Shown: positions 43,669 to 55,682, numbered from the stretch's first letter. The stretch is 64,000 nt of DNA from Pseudogymnoascus destructans (GCF_001641265.1 NW_020167531.1:434001-498000); one strand, 5' to 3'. Notes: generated from the sequence alone by a model not told the origin. Program-made: numbers and translations.

Positions 43669-44342
43669 TTCGCACTTACCACACTGACGCACTACGTGTC
43701 AAAATGTGTATGTATATATACTCAAAGAGGCGACAATTGTTGAAGTACAACTTTCGGAAAGGAGAATGGGAAGCGCAAGGAGTACAAGACAGGCCGAGAT
43801 TTTGTGTATCCGCCAAACAACAACTTCCTCGTTCGATTTCTGACTATAGGTATATGTCGTCCACAATTTGCTGACTGGCTATCGACGGTATTTGAACATA
43901 TTCACGGAGACCCAATAAGTACAACCAAAGGGAATCACTAAATCGTGTAATAGTCAGATCCAATAAAATTATAAAATCCAATTGCAGTCTTAAGTGAAAA
44001 TTGTGAACTGGTCCTGTGAAACCTCTTTTCTGTAAAAACACCAGAGTAATGCATCTGTTATTTTAAAAATCCCAACCAACGGAAATTTCAAAGTGTATAT
44101 ACAATTTATTACTTGTTGTAATTTCAACTTTGCTCGTCGTTATAGTTAGTCGCTGGTCTGTCGTCTCAAGTCTCAAGAGTACGGACACACAATTTTAGCG
44201 CCACAACATCCCGATACTCACGTGACACCCCAAGAGCTTTTGCCGTTCGGCGGCTAGAGAGCAAGACTTCGGAGATGGAACCGTCACACCTGCAACCTCA
44301 ACAAACCACGACTCCCCCAGCCACCACGAGCAGGAAGGAGCC
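43669..44342. other. Intergenic
   Basis: 3' flank of the Ser-rich gene and promoter of the mS38 gene. An out-of-frame ORF from 44275 overlaps the mS38 start. No other gene is seen. Confidence 0.5.
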
Positions 44343-45426
44343 ATGTTTACCTCTTCCGTGCGGCGGGCAGCCTTTGCTGCTCAGCCATCTCCCATCGCTG
44401 CCTCCCTCGCCACCTCCGTCCCACGAGCCGTGTCGACGCAGAGCCTCTCGTGCCAGCCCCTACAACGCCGCTACTCCTCCTCCAAGCCGTCCAGACCGGC
44501 AGATGGCTCAAAGGGCGTCGCGGAGGGCTCTGTCCCCGCTACCCCGGCACAGACTCGCTCGGAGGGCGCGAAGAAGAAGACTCAGCGCACCCGCAAGGCT
44601 AAGGGCGCTGCGGCTCACACCGTGAAGGGGCGCGATGAGGCCTTTGACAACTTGCCCAGTGTGCCTAGCACTCACCACCTCCAAGTGAAAGGTTCGCCAC
44701 CTCCCATCCCACTTCACACCCCCCAGCTCGAATGCCAAAGCTAACCTCTTACCCCCCAGACATCGCAGCCTCAACCTTCTTCTCCCTCCACCGCCCCATC
44801 TCCGTCACCTCCCCCTTCCCCAAACCCATCACCACCTCGGCCTTCGCCTCCATCTTCGCCGCCCACCCCCCCACCGCGTCGCCGCCGTCCTCTCAACCCT
44901 CTCCAGCACTGTCCGCGCCCTCGACGGCACGCCCACCCACGACAGCTTCGGCGCCGACGAGACACTCCGCGCCGCCCTCGCCGCCGAGCCAAACGATATC
45001 ACACACCTCGACGGCCAGGACGCTATCCCCTTCCCGCAGCACATCCTGACGGGACGCTACCAGCCCTTCAACGCTCCGCCGCCACCGGTCCTCATGCCCG
45101 TTGACGCTGCGCCAGCGACCGAGACCGGTCAGGCGAAACGCACGTACACAGCTACCCTGACAATCGAGGAGAGCACCTCCCCGCTCGGCGAGGTGACGTA
45201 CGTAGCACACAGCTCGCCACTACAAGATGTGGAGGAGCCGACGGTGCCAACGGCATTCAGGGAGCGCATGCGTGGGCGGAGGTTGAGATATGTCGAGGAG
45301 AGAGCTGGCGGGGAGATGTGGGCGATTAGTGTGAAGAGGCAGAGGAAGCTGAAGATGAAGAAGCATAAGTATAAGAAGCTGATGCGGCGGACGAGGAATT
45401 TGAGGAGGAGATTGGATCGTAATTAG
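44343..45426 (+). pseudogene. COX24: Mitochondrial small ribosomal subunit protein mS38 / Cox24, with an apparent frameshift
   Basis: Exon 1 44343-44691 starts MFTSSVRRAAFAAQPS, an Arg/Ser/Ala mitochondrial presequence. Intron 44692-44759 has a CTAAC branch but a poor donor (GTTCGC). Exon 2 opens DIAASTFFSLHRPISVTSPFP and ends with the basic mS38 motif KLKMKKHKYKKLMRRTRNLRRRL. The frame changes inside a run of seven C at 44866-44872: upstream the frame reads AFASIFAAHPP, and downstream another frame reads VAAVLSTLSSTVRALDG. One base too few (or two too many) relative to the expected gene explains it. A homopolymer sequencing error is the simplest cause, because both halves stay free of other damage. 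True loss, or frameshifting by the ribosome, would be alternatives. Confidence 0.75.
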
Positions 45427-45878
45427 ATGGGGATGGGTAGAGGGGTTTTTCTTTTGTGCATTTGTTTGCATTGCATGGAGGGATTGGGAGATTATATTTT
45501 TTTTTGGTTGGGGACAGAGGTAGTACATAGATGGGGGTGATGGCGCCCGTGAATTTTCTACTCTAGAACTGGTACTTGATGGCATGGGCATGTAGAGGCA
45601 TCAATCATATACTAGTGACATATTTGCAGCCAAGTTGTGTCTGATCTGCGGTCTGCTCAAATTACGTGCGAATTTTCCAACAACAGACGTGATAAAACAT
45701 CTATTAAGGTCTCATAAAGCATTTAGTCATTCGAATCTAGCCACAAAGCTACATAGCTCATAAAAGCTTATTCCTCCGGCCAACCCAGGCATACCATCAT
45801 CTTCATCAAAGTCCCTCGCTCCCTCCATACCTCCCCTCACATCCGTCCCGATCGACTCATCCTATACCGACCCCCCGC
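45427..45878. other. Convergent intergenic region
   Basis: 3' flanks of mS38 and DSK2. No gene seen. Confidence 0.5.
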
Positions 45879-47269
45879 TCATCCAAGCAACTGCTCCACA
45901 GCCCCCTGCACACTCCCCCCACTCCTCCTCAACGCCCTAACATTCGCCTCAAAATCAAAGAACCCCATATCATTCAGCGCCCTCAACTGATCCGCATATA
46001 TCTCCTCAGGCGGCCTCGTATCCGCCGGTGGTGGCGACGTCGTTCCTGCTCCCGGACTCCCAAATCCCCCCGCACCAGCACCAGCGAACGGGTTCCCACC
46101 TCCCTCACCACCACCCATCTGCCCAAGCATCTGCATCGCCTGTCTCATCTGCTCCGGTGTTGGCGGCGGCAGTCCGTACGCGAACGGATTGGTGTTTCCG
46201 CCTGCGCCGCCGGAGAAAAGGTTCGCAAACGGGTTGGGTGGCATGCCCTCTGCGCCGGGCTGGCCGGGTTGCTGCGATCCTGGAGACGAGACAGCGGGTG
46301 GTGATTGTGCGCCTTGGCCTTGACCTTGGCGCTGTCCTTGACCTTGTGGCTGGAAGAGACTCGCGAACGGGTTTCCCGCGCCAGCTCCCCCACCTGCACC
46401 AAACAGGCCGGGGAACACAGCAGCCGGATCCTGCGACCCAGCTTGTCTCTGGCCTTGTGCCTGCGCACCCGCAGCATCAGCAGGCGTAGTATCCGTCACG
46501 CCCGGAGCGGGGAATGCGGAAGCTCCCCCACCACCGCCCATCTGGCGCTGCATGCGTGCAGCCTGGCGGATCATGTTTGGGTCCGTCATCATCTGGCGGA
46601 ACATGGGGGACTGGAGCATTTCGCGGGCGGCGGGGCCGAGGGCGCGAAGGGTGGGGTTGGCTTGGATCATCATGTCGACCATTTGGGGGTTGTTGAGGGC
46701 TTCGTTCATGATTTGCGCGGTGGCGGGGTCGGAGAGCATGTCGGCTACTTGGTCTTCGTTTGGTGGGGCACCCATCTGATAAGGTGTTAGTGAGTGTGAT
46801 AATGGTCTGAGGGAGCAGGGGGGGGACTTACACCACCGTCTACACCGAACATGTCGCGGCTGGGAAGGTTGACTTGGCCGGCATAGCGGGCACCCGTCAG
46901 GTTTGCCAGAGCGTTGTTTGCTGTACCTGCTGCCATGTTGGTTGGGACGCCGCTTGCTGGGGTGGCGGTAGCACCTGCATTTGCTGGGTTCTGTACGGCA
47001 TTGCTGGCGGCGCTCTTGACCATGTGTATGGTGTTGCCATTCTTGATCTTGTATGTGGCGAGGTGCTCTTCGTTCTTGAGGACGCGGCCCGAGTAGATGA
47101 GGCGTTGGCGCTCAGCCGGGACGTTCTCGTACTCTTCGCTGGCGAGCTTGGTCTTGAGATCGAGGACGGTGGCGGTCTCGGGGATGGTGATGTTGTGGAG
47201 GCCGTCGCTGGAGGTCTTGACCTTGAAGTTGAGGAGGACCTCGTCGGCCGTCTTGTCCTCTTCTGACAT
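45879..47269 (-). CDS. DSK2: Ubiquilin / Dsk2 ubiquitin shuttle
   Basis: Exons 46832-47269 and 45879-46775 give 444 aa. An N-terminal ubiquitin-like domain (~residues 12-85: LLNFKVKTSSDGLHNITIPETATV, RLIYSGRVLKNEEHLATYKI, GNTIHMVKS) is followed by the STI1-type region (MLSDPATAQIMNEALNNPQMVDMMIQANPTLR, QSPMFRQMMTDPNMIRQ). A Gln/Gly/Pro-rich linker with repeated NPFANLF/NPFASLF comes next. The C-terminal UBA domain is ADQLRALNDMGFFDFEANVRALRRSGGSVQGAVEQLL. It carries polyubiquitinated clients to the proteasome, in cytosol and nucleus. Confidence 0.95.
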
Positions 47270-47914
47270 GGTTGGCGTTATGAGGTGCCGCGATCTGTCG
47301 GAGAGTAGGAGCGTGTGATGTTCTGTATCGAGGATAAGTACGTGGGTTGTGAGTACGACTGCGAATAGTGTTTCTGCAACTGTTTGTTTTGCAGATGCAG
47401 CTGATTATGTTGTCAGGCAATGAGGGATTGAGGGCTTCTGGATGACGTTAATGTCAAGCAAGGGAGCCTTGCGGGTAATCGCTAATCTCCAATCGTGGCG
47501 AATGACATGGAACATCGACCTCGTAGATATTAAAGCTGCGACTTACTTATATAATCTGTACTAGGCAAGCTATAGTACAATATATTGGTGGTTAAATTCA
47601 ATTTTACAAAAGGAAGAGATGAAGAGGAAGTGAAGTTATTTAGAAGACAATGTTTTGAGGGGTTTAATGTCAGGGTCTATCTCTAGAGTATCTTCTATCG
47701 ACATCCAACCCTTTCTCCGCCGCCAATGCCGCCATCCAACCACATGCATACAGCTACCACTACTACCAACGCAACAAAGCGCTTTATCACATTTTAATAA
47801 GAACAATAAAGCCATATATTGGACATATTGGACATATTGAATATATTAACATCCTAAAAGAACACCCTAGGCGAGCTAGCTCACACCATCATAAGCGTAC
47901 AGAATATCCCATCC
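47270..47914. other. Intergenic
   Basis: Upstream of DSK2 and downstream of the oxidoreductase gene (both -). AT-rich at 47560-47660 and 47790-47850. No gene seen. Confidence 0.5.
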
Positions 47915-49016
47915 TTACAACTTCGACGAATCCCCCCCCTGTGGCACCTTGATAACCACCTTCCCCCACGTCCCCCTACTCCCCAGCGCCTCCAACGCCG
48001 CCGGCACCGTCTCCAACCCCACATATTCCTTGTCTGTAAATACCGTTCCCCTAAACTCCCCGCGCTCAATCATCCCAAAAATCCCCGCCCAAACCTCCTC
48101 CACCATCGCCGGCTCCTCCTTGACATAGCGTCCCCAGTGCAATCCAACGAGACTCACATTCTTCAACAACACCCTGTTCATGGCAACCTTCTCAATCTTT
48201 CCCGCCGCAAACCCAACAACCACAATCCGTCCATTCCACGCTGTGCACTTGAGCGAAACATCCACCATTCCAACAGGGTCAAAGACCACATCAACCCCCT
48301 TCCCGCCTGTAATCTTCATAACCTCCTCGACCCACTTCTTATCTCCATAGTCAACCCCATAATCAGCCCCAAAGCTCTTTGCCACGGCAAGTTTCGCCGC
48401 CGTCCCTGCAGTAGCGATGACCTTCGCCCCCCTCGCCTTCGCAACCTGAACAGCTGCCAGCCCAACACCTCCTGCCGCGGCGTGCACAAGCACCCACTCG
48501 CCCTTCTGCACATTCGCGCGGGTGACTAACGCTCCGTATCCAGTCGGCGCAGTAACGAACAATCCCGCGGCATCATCAAACGTCCACCCCCTCGGCACAG
48601 CGCGGAGGGATCCCTCGGGGGCAAGGACATGAGTAGCGAACCCACCCTGTGCGGCGCCGAAGACGCGATCGCCGAGCTTGAACTTTGGCGGGGAAGAAGG
48701 GGAGGTAGGGAGCGCGGTGATGACGCCGGCGAATTCGGAGCCGGAGATCCAGGGGAGGGGGGGCTGGTGCTGGTATTTCCCTTGGATTTGGAGGAGGTCG
48801 AAGAAGTTGGCTGCGGTGGCGTGGATGGTGATTTGGTAGAGGTTGGGAGAGGGAGAGGGAGTGGGGTGGGTTGTGACGGTGAGGGCGGAGGGGCCCTGTA
48901 GGGGGAGTGTTAGTTACGGGTTTAGGGAGGTTGAGGAGGGAGATGGGGAGGGGAGGGGAGAGGGGAGAGGGGAGGCTGCTTACGTCGACGTATTTGGAGA
49001 CTTGGATTCCACGCAT
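47915..49016 (-). CDS. Quinone oxidoreductase-like MDR protein
   Basis: Exons 48984-49016 and 47915-48895 give 337 aa, the usual MDR length. The start is MRGIQVSKYVD-GPSALTV. The GroES-like half has ANFFDLLQIQGKYQ, PWISGSEFAGVI and FKLGDRVFG, without the Cys/His set of structural and catalytic zinc, so it belongs to the zinc-free NAD(P)H:quinone reductase branch. The Rossmann half has VHAAAGGVGLAAVQVAKARGAKVIAT (AxxGGVG nucleotide loop), DVVFDPVG and GRIVVVGFAAG. The substrate cannot be assigned; zeta-crystallin-type quinone or enone reduction is likely. Confidence 0.9.
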
Positions 49017-49886
49017 TGCAACGGTTGGAAGATGAGATTGGGAGCGTGTGATGGCGAAGTAAACGGTGATTTGGGTAAGCAATTCTATAGCAGATGAGAG
49101 AAGGAAGTATAAACAAGTTGAATTGGAGATATAGAAGCCTTTTAAAACGCCAGCCATTACCCCAGTCGTCCCCAACCCGAGGATGCCTCGGCTCCGACCA
49201 AGCGAAGCGAAGGTGGAGACGACGACCGTGGCTTGGACCAATAAAATGGAGTGCGGGGGTACTGCCCAAAGGCGGTAAGGCATAAGTTTACCAGACCGAC
49301 TCACTTGAAGCGACTCCTGGGTATTTCAGTTGGCGATGGCTTAATCCAAGTGTCAATAGAGTGGCTCCGTTTCCTCAACTGACCTCTTCGCTCTTCAGGT
49401 AACTACTCGTTTCTTTGGACCCTGAGGAGATTCGCTGGTTAAGCTTACCTAGTAACGCCTTTCCACCCATATAGCCTTTGCAATTAGATAATCCGTAATG
49501 CTCAAGTTAGTTAACGTATTCGGCACGTACGGAGAGTCAACAAGGGACCCCAGAATTTGTGCATGCACGGCAGTATAAAATCATGTATTGATCACATATA
49601 AAATATGATGTCAGTGGCTTTTTTAGGCCCCCCCACTCACAAAACTTTTTGAACATTACTCCGTACCTCCTTACAAAAACAGATCGGGATGTGGCTCCTT
49701 TCTGGCTTATTGTCAAAAGTTGACGACCCCGTACTTTGCAGTGCGTTGCAGTGCATAAACAAAGCATGCCTGAGCACACTTGAGCGCACCTTAGCATACC
49801 AGAGCGCACCTGAGCACACCTGAGCACACCTGAGCCGAAGCTGAGCCGGGCAGGAGGAAGCCTGAGCAAAAGCGGCGCCAGGTCAC
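49017..49886. other. Intergenic with short imperfect repeats
   Basis: Contains repeated GAGCGCACCT / GAGCACACCT decamers at ~49771-49832. No gene seen. This marks the start of an accessory, gene-poor stretch. Confidence 0.5.
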
Positions 49887-50500
49887 ATGATCAAAGGAGT
49901 CGATTTGTGTCGAGATTCCGGTGCTAGAATAGGAAACATAGCGGTTGAATTAGCAGCAGACAATCGGCATGAGAAAGTCTTCGTGCAGCTCCTTCAAGCA
50001 GAAACAGCTACATCTATATCTCGTCTCCACGACCCAGTCCTTCAATGGATCCAGAATGACCTAGCTATTATACAAAGGGGCACAGCGGTAAAGCTACTTC
50101 GGTGGGCTGCGAGCGAGGGGTGGGTTGACTCGCCACTATGCTACTACGCACCAACTACCGCCATTACCATTACATAAGGTTAGAAATGGCCTCTCGGTCA
50201 TTTACCCATCTTGGAGTAGAACGACGACTTAGGGATATGATTAAGCTTCTAGTTAGGAATGGAGTCGATCTAGAGCCGATGGATGATATATAACTTATGG
50301 CGCGACGCCGCTACTACTAGCCCGGAAGGAACGTGACCATAAGATGGTCAGGTTGCTTCTAGAGCAGCAGGTCGTATTAAAGAGGAAGAGCCGACTTAAA
50401 AGACTAAAGTCTCTTAAGAAGGATTGTGCCTCTACCGGACTGGGACTGGCGGCTCAACACGGATATCCCATCTACGATCGAAGAAACTGAGGAAGGCTAG
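49887..50500 (+). pseudogene. Decayed ankyrin-repeat gene fragment
   Basis: An open stretch at 49887-50177 includes GNIAVELAADNRHEKVFVQLLQ. Farther on, in shifted frames, come RRLRDMIKLLVRNGVDLE and then ATPLLLARKERDHKMVRLLLEQQ (about 50300-50370), which carries the TPLxxA...VxLLLE ankyrin consensus. Stops and frame changes separate the pieces, and no start or partner domain can be tied to them. Ankyrin arrays are frequent in fungal NLR-like and heterokaryon-incompatibility genes, but no NACHT or HET part is visible here. Confidence 0.6.
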
Positions 50501-51707
50501 ATGCCACTTGATCAAATTAGTCAAATATTAACACTGCCTTCATTTGATACTTTGATTTAGAGGAGAGCAAAACAGTTATTAAGTTGGATTGTACATCTAT
50601 ATATAGGCGGGTAATTGTAAAGGATTTCCAAGGGGTAGGATATGGCTGTAACGGGTGCCGCCGTTACAGTACATGTGGTATATAAAGCGTGTTATGCGTA
50701 TTCCGGGCGAGCCGGAATACTGTAGTCTTTGTGGCTTAGTGGGATGTAGCGCGAGCGTAACCGTACATCATTACAATGGCAATGTGAAGGGCATCAACCC
50801 AAGCATCAACTGTAATGAGTCGAGACGCCTAGCACAGTGCAATGAAAGCCTAGGCTGCGCGTGCTAACATTTTGATGATTCCTCTAGCCATTGTCAACTA
50901 AATCGCGAGATACAGTAACTTTCCAGCTGTGCTTATCGTTGTCTGCACGTAATGCTGTTTCTATGCTCTTCTTCATACACAGTAGAGATGGTTGGTTTGC
51001 CCATATATCCCATTCTCTTCGTACGAATGCCGCCAATTTGGGTGTGAAGGATGGGCTTGGTACCAGTGAGCTTTTTGTAAGAGGGATGAAGGTGCCTCGT
51101 CGGGCTGGTTGGGATGCTCGGGTGCCATTTTCATGCCAGGAGTTAAGGTGCAAGGGTGCTGTTTTCATGCCAGGAGTTGGGGCGAGGTTAATAAGGGTTG
51201 GAGATGGGAATACTGTGTTGAATAGTCGGAGGTTCTCTTTGCGTCTCTGCTTTTTCGTGGAGCGAGCGAAATTACCCCTGAGCTAGGAGCTCAACAGCAG
51301 GACTTCTTCACCTAACTAAAATAAAGACGAACTGCTGCAATGAATTAACCTCATCATCGTCATCATATTACCACCCCCCCTCATTATGTAAAAGCAACTC
51401 CCCCCTCCCTAGCTCAAGCCAAATGCACCCAGCCATCCCCATCCCTCTCATCTTTTCCCTTTTTTAGTCCCTAGGTTGTACACGAAGCGAAAACGAAAAG
51501 CAAAACAAAAACAGAACTTAACACAGCTCTGCTGATTAAAGCGTGATAAAAAAGCAAAAAAGGGGGCAACGCCGACGCTATAGATGGTGTGCTAAAGAAG
51601 CAGAAGCTGGTGTGACGACAAAAAAAAGGGGGGGGGGGGTTGGGTTCCAAATATGTGCGTGTGATGTGATGATTCGTCAACCTCCTCGATCATTCATCCC
51701 CCCCTTA
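50501..51707. other. Intergenic with two strong short hairpins
   Basis: Two perfect 9-bp stems lie close together: CTGTAACGG/CCGTTACAG (50646-50669) and GTATTCCGG/CCGGAATAC (50698-50720). ORF 50655-50867 spans them without domain. 51290-51700 is low-complexity (A-rich, then C/T-rich), at the 3' side of the next gene. Confidence 0.5.
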
Positions 51708-54544
51708 CTAACGGTTAACCCTCTTCCCATCCAGGAAAATCCTCTCCCTCCTCCCCTCCTTCTCCACAACATCCCTTCCCCTCCTCGCCTCCTCAAACTC
51801 CCTCTTCTCCTCCTCACTCAAACTAAACGCCTTCTTCAACCACCCAAACCCGCTGCGTTTCTTCTTCACCTTCTTCCCCTGCTCATCCACCCCCACCGTC
51901 ACCTGGCTCGCCAGGGTCACCCTTGACATATTACTCGGGTACACACTCCCACTCCCATTCATCCTGCTCTCCCTCCCTCCCCCCGCGCTGTAATTACTAT
52001 TCCCATAACTGCTGCCGTAGCTGTTATACCGCGCGGACGTCACCCCACTACTGCCGCCTGGAGGAAGTCGTTGGGTTGGTGCGGCGGTCCAGGGACGTTG
52101 GAGGGGGGAGTGCGGAGAGGCTTGCACGGGGTGGAAGTGCTGCTGTTCGGAGCGCGGGGTCGTGACGTAGGTGGATCCGTAGTCGTGGCGTGTCTGCGCG
52201 GAGGCGATGAATTGGTGGTACTCCTGGCTTGGGGTGCCGACGACGGAGACGCGGTTCCGGTTGGAGTAGTACGCTGAGTCGAGACCCAGACCAGCGGGGT
52301 TGGCGGGCGAGCGAGGTGAGTTGGGAGTAGCGCCACTGTGCAGGGGTGGAGGGCGGCGGAGATCCATGTTAGAAGGTGGACGGCGGATCTGGAGGACGGG
52401 AGTGTGTGCCGGGCTAGGCGTGGAGTTGTGGGGGGGGATATTGAGGAGAGGTGCTGGCGCAGCTTTGCGCGTTAGGGAGAGTCGCTCGCGGAGGGAGGGT
52501 TTGCGCGCGATAGGCGGTGCGGATTCGACGCGCTGTTGGGCGTCGGGTGGTGTAGGGAGTCGGGAGCCAGGTGGTGGGCCGTTGGAGTAGGCGCGTGGTG
52601 CGAGGGGTGGTGGTGTGAAGAGTGGTGGGGTGTAAGTTCTTGCTTCGAGGGTGAGGAACTGTGGCTCCTGGAGCTCGGGGTCGGAGACGGAGCTTGAGTC
52701 GCGCTCTGGGGATTCTTCGCGCTCTTGGACGAGTTGGAAGGCGGGGAGGGTGGCGCGGATGGCGGGGGTGATCAAGCTGGGGTTTGAGGGGAGTTCTTTT
52801 GCCATGGAGGCGCGCGATCTTGTTGAGGGTCCCGAGCGGAGGGATGCGCGTGAGGGGCGTGAGGAGTGGCGCGGTGAGTCGGGGAGGGATGTGATGGGTG
52901 CTGGTTTAATCGATTGGCGCGGTGACATGGCGGTGCTGAACTATGGGATGGTTAGGGATATTCAGGGGAGAGGGACAAGAAGATACTTACTCTTGCATTT
53001 CGACTAATCTCGCCAGCGCGCTTATCGATTTCTGCAGCGATTGATCCGAGTTGCACCAGTGCTACGCCAAGTTTGTTGCCCTTCGTCTGCAAGGACACAT
53101 ATGCCTTGTACCACCCATCGGCATTTCCCTTCATGGCATCAAACACCTCTCTCATTTCTGGACGCTTTGTTTGCCATTGATGGCGGGCCTTTTCCTGAGC
53201 CATATACCCAGCCACTTCTCTCGTTGCTTCCATCCCTTGCTGGACGTTCCGAAGCGAATCTTTCATTGCTGCCGCTGTCCGCATGATGATGTGCTCAATA
53301 GTCTCGTTTCCCGAGACGATCTGATTCCTGAAATCTCTGTCCTCCATCATATCTTCAAAAACGCTAATATTCTCCAGAGGCAACTTGAGGTTCTTCAGCC
53401 TCCCATCAATATCTTCCTGGGCGAGATCGAAATCCTCCAGAGTCGTCTCTAAAAAGCCATCAACCTCATCCACGTGCCCTTGCAGAATAGTAAGAGCTTG
53501 CTCGTCGTCCCTTGCTAGACCGTTTAGTAAGAGGTAGATGCCAAATGATATCTGAGACATGATCTTCCATAGCTCATGATATCTCTGGCCCGGCTTCTGC
53601 TTCCACTTCCCCGCGTGGGTCTCTGCAGAGATGTCCTGGCCAAGCAATGCCCTCCGTCTCTCGGCTACGTTGCCGAGGAGAGGCTTCAGAGGAGGATCGT
53701 CGTTGTCAAAGGCATCGAGCATAGATTCCTCAAATGCTGCTTGCATTGACCTAATTGGATGTTTTGGGACTTGAGTTTCACGTGGTTGGGTCACCGGGCG
53801 CTCGTCATCACCCTCATGGATTGAAATGACGCTTAAGCGTATTTCGTCGTTTGGGACATAATCTTTATGAAGTGAGACAATGCTAATGCGCCTACCATTG
53901 GCTTCGGTCGGACTCTCGTTCTCGTTGGTAGAGGCAGCACTTTGGCGCTTGTCATCCTGGACTGCATCATACACAGACCTAAGGTTCCTCGACGACTCGT
54001 TGGTCTGTGCTGGAAGCTCCTGCGGAGGGGTAGGCGCAGGTGTTGGATCCAGATCGTAGTTCTCCGCCGGAAGCTCATAGATGAACACAACACTGGGGTG
54101 TTCGTATTCCTTCTGTGGTTGGTAGCTGGCGCTTGGCGCAATATCTTGTTTGTTGTCTTTCTTGGGGGTTGGATCCTCACGGATAGGCGTAAGGTTGCGG
54201 CCATTCTCATCGAATTGTGTAGGTTCTTCTTGTATAGACGCCAAACTCTGGCGCCTCCCATCATTCTGCAAATTGTCCCCATCGAGCGACAGTAGAGTAT
54301 GGCGCACATTATCCTCCTGCGCCGACGGCTCGTCGGGGGCCGACCCAACACTACTGCGTCTGTCATCCCCCGACAAGCTCCCACCGAACGACATCATGCT
54401 GAGGCGCGGATCGAGTCTGTTGATGGCGAAATCGCCGAATGACAGGTCGAGGGAAGGTCTCGAATCGAACATGCTGAAGGATGCCTCCAGCGGCTGGATG
54501 TCGATCGCCGCCGAGTCGTGCGACGTGACAGCGGGCGTGGCCAT
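51708..54544 (-). CDS. 928-residue protein of unknown function (helical middle, disordered ends)
   Basis: Two exons, 52991-54544 and 51708-52940, join in frame across a 50-bp intron (GTAAGT...CATAG). The start is MATPAVTSHDS. Residues 1-290 are acidic and disordered, with several D[DN]-x-R-[RQ]-[QS]-S-like repeats (DDRRSSVGS, DGRRQSLAS, DKRQSAAS, NGRRISIVS), each a possible basophilic kinase site. Residues ~310-515 are predicted helical (KPGQRYHELWKIMSQISFGIYLLLNG, DFDLAQEDIDGRLKNLKLPLE, MRTAAAMKDSLRNVQQGMEATREVAGYM). The C-terminal 400 residues are Pro/Ser/Arg-rich and end with a basic patch KKVKKKRSGFGWLKKAFSL that could be an amphipathic membrane-binding segment. I do not recognise the family. 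The two ORFs would be called separate genes without the splice. Confidence 0.8.
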
Positions 54545-54789
54545 GGTTGGCAACTTGGGGCGGTACTACATGGAAGACTTGGCGCGCCACGGGGAGCTGC
54601 AGTCGGGCGTTTGTGTTCTGCGGGTTTGTCGCGTGGGGTGTTTATCGGCTTGAATTCGTTCCTGGGGGGGGGGTTGAGGTTTGGCGGGAGATGGAGGGAG
54701 GGAGGTGTCCCTTCTAACACTCTAACAGGTACGAATGTACTGTAGTGTAGTCCTGTGTTCGTTCTCGCTCCCCAATCTCTGCTCTGCCG

Positions 54790-54820
<31 letters not shown>

Positions 54821-55404
54821 TCCTTCCGACCTAGCCGTTGCGTTGTGGACGTTGGGCGCGTAGGTTTTGCAGCTCAAGGCCGAGAATATGGTCGGCTAAT
54901 AGTAGTAGTAGTAGTAGTTGATTGGCGGATTGCGAGCGCACTACTTTCGTAGCTTATGGGTAAGTTCTGGATTGAGAAGTTTGAGTTTGTTTCCCCTGAA
55001 TCCGATCCGACCAAAGGAGACGATGTTACGGGGTAAACTTGGCGGTGTTAATAACGACGACGTCGCAACATGGAAGGACGACGACGGCGACGACGGCGAC
55101 GACGACGACGATAAGGTAGGGAGGAGTAATAAGAGTGACCAGATGGGGTAGATGGGTATTTTTCTTTGATCGAGGCATTTAAGTAACTTGCATATAAGTG
55201 CATGTGTAAGTGCATATAAGTGCACATAAGTGGCTGATTCCGAGTAAAAAACTATTCTTTATGATCCTTCCTCAACAGATTCCGATACACCTCCGTTCGA
55301 GCGAATACTCATAACCCACATCCACATCCACATCCACATCCACATCCACATCCACATCCACATCCACATCCACATCCTTAGCACGATCATACCTACCACC
55401 CAAC
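54545..55404. other. Microsatellite-rich divergent intergenic region
   Basis: CGTCGT repeat (54786-54820), AGTAGT (54899-54918), ACGACG/GGCGACGAC (55077-55112), AAGTGCATAT repeats (55190-55230) and CACATC hexamers (55317-55378). No gene. Confidence 0.6.
55317..55378. repeat. TCCACA hexanucleotide microsatellite
   Basis: Ten copies, ending 26 bp before the ATG of the truncated membrane-protein gene. Confidence 0.9.
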
Positions 55405-55682
55405 ATGTCCGCTCTCCGGCGCATCTTCTCCTTCAGCCCCGACCTCTTCGACTCCTCCCACCGCTTCGAGACGTCCTGGCTCATCACGCCCTGGGCCCTC
55501 TTCTTCTTCCGCGCCTTCTTCGTACCCCCCCCCTTTTCCCCCCACCACCCCCCACCCCCCCCCTTTCTCCCCATCTACACATTCGCACCCCAACTAACAC
55601 CCCCCCTAGAACCTCTACGCCTTCTTCGTCCTAATCTTCAACCTCATCTTCACCGGCGTCCAACCTTCTTACGGTGGTAGCG
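55405..55682 (+). pseudogene. Truncated multi-TM membrane-protein gene, 5' part only
   Basis: ATG 55405 opens MSALRRIFSFSPDLFDSSHRFETSWLITPWALFFFRAFF (seen in parts), with intron 55522-55609 (GTACCC...CCTAG) and a second exon NLYAFFVLIFNLIFTGVQPSYGG. TSWLxxPWxLFxxRxxxxLYxF resembles the first two membrane segments of a fungal multi-pass family (FAR-17a/AIG1-like), but the assignment is weak. Near 55675-55683 the gene runs directly into antisense copia sequence. The chimeric frame continues SAGPKSFIVKRLDN and stops at 55721-55723. The remaining segments of the family are not found anywhere in the window. Confidence 0.55.

Noticed and set aside
50655..50867. 70-aa Cys-containing ORF as a small secreted protein
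   Set aside because: No signal peptide, spans two hairpins, and has no homologue that I recognise.
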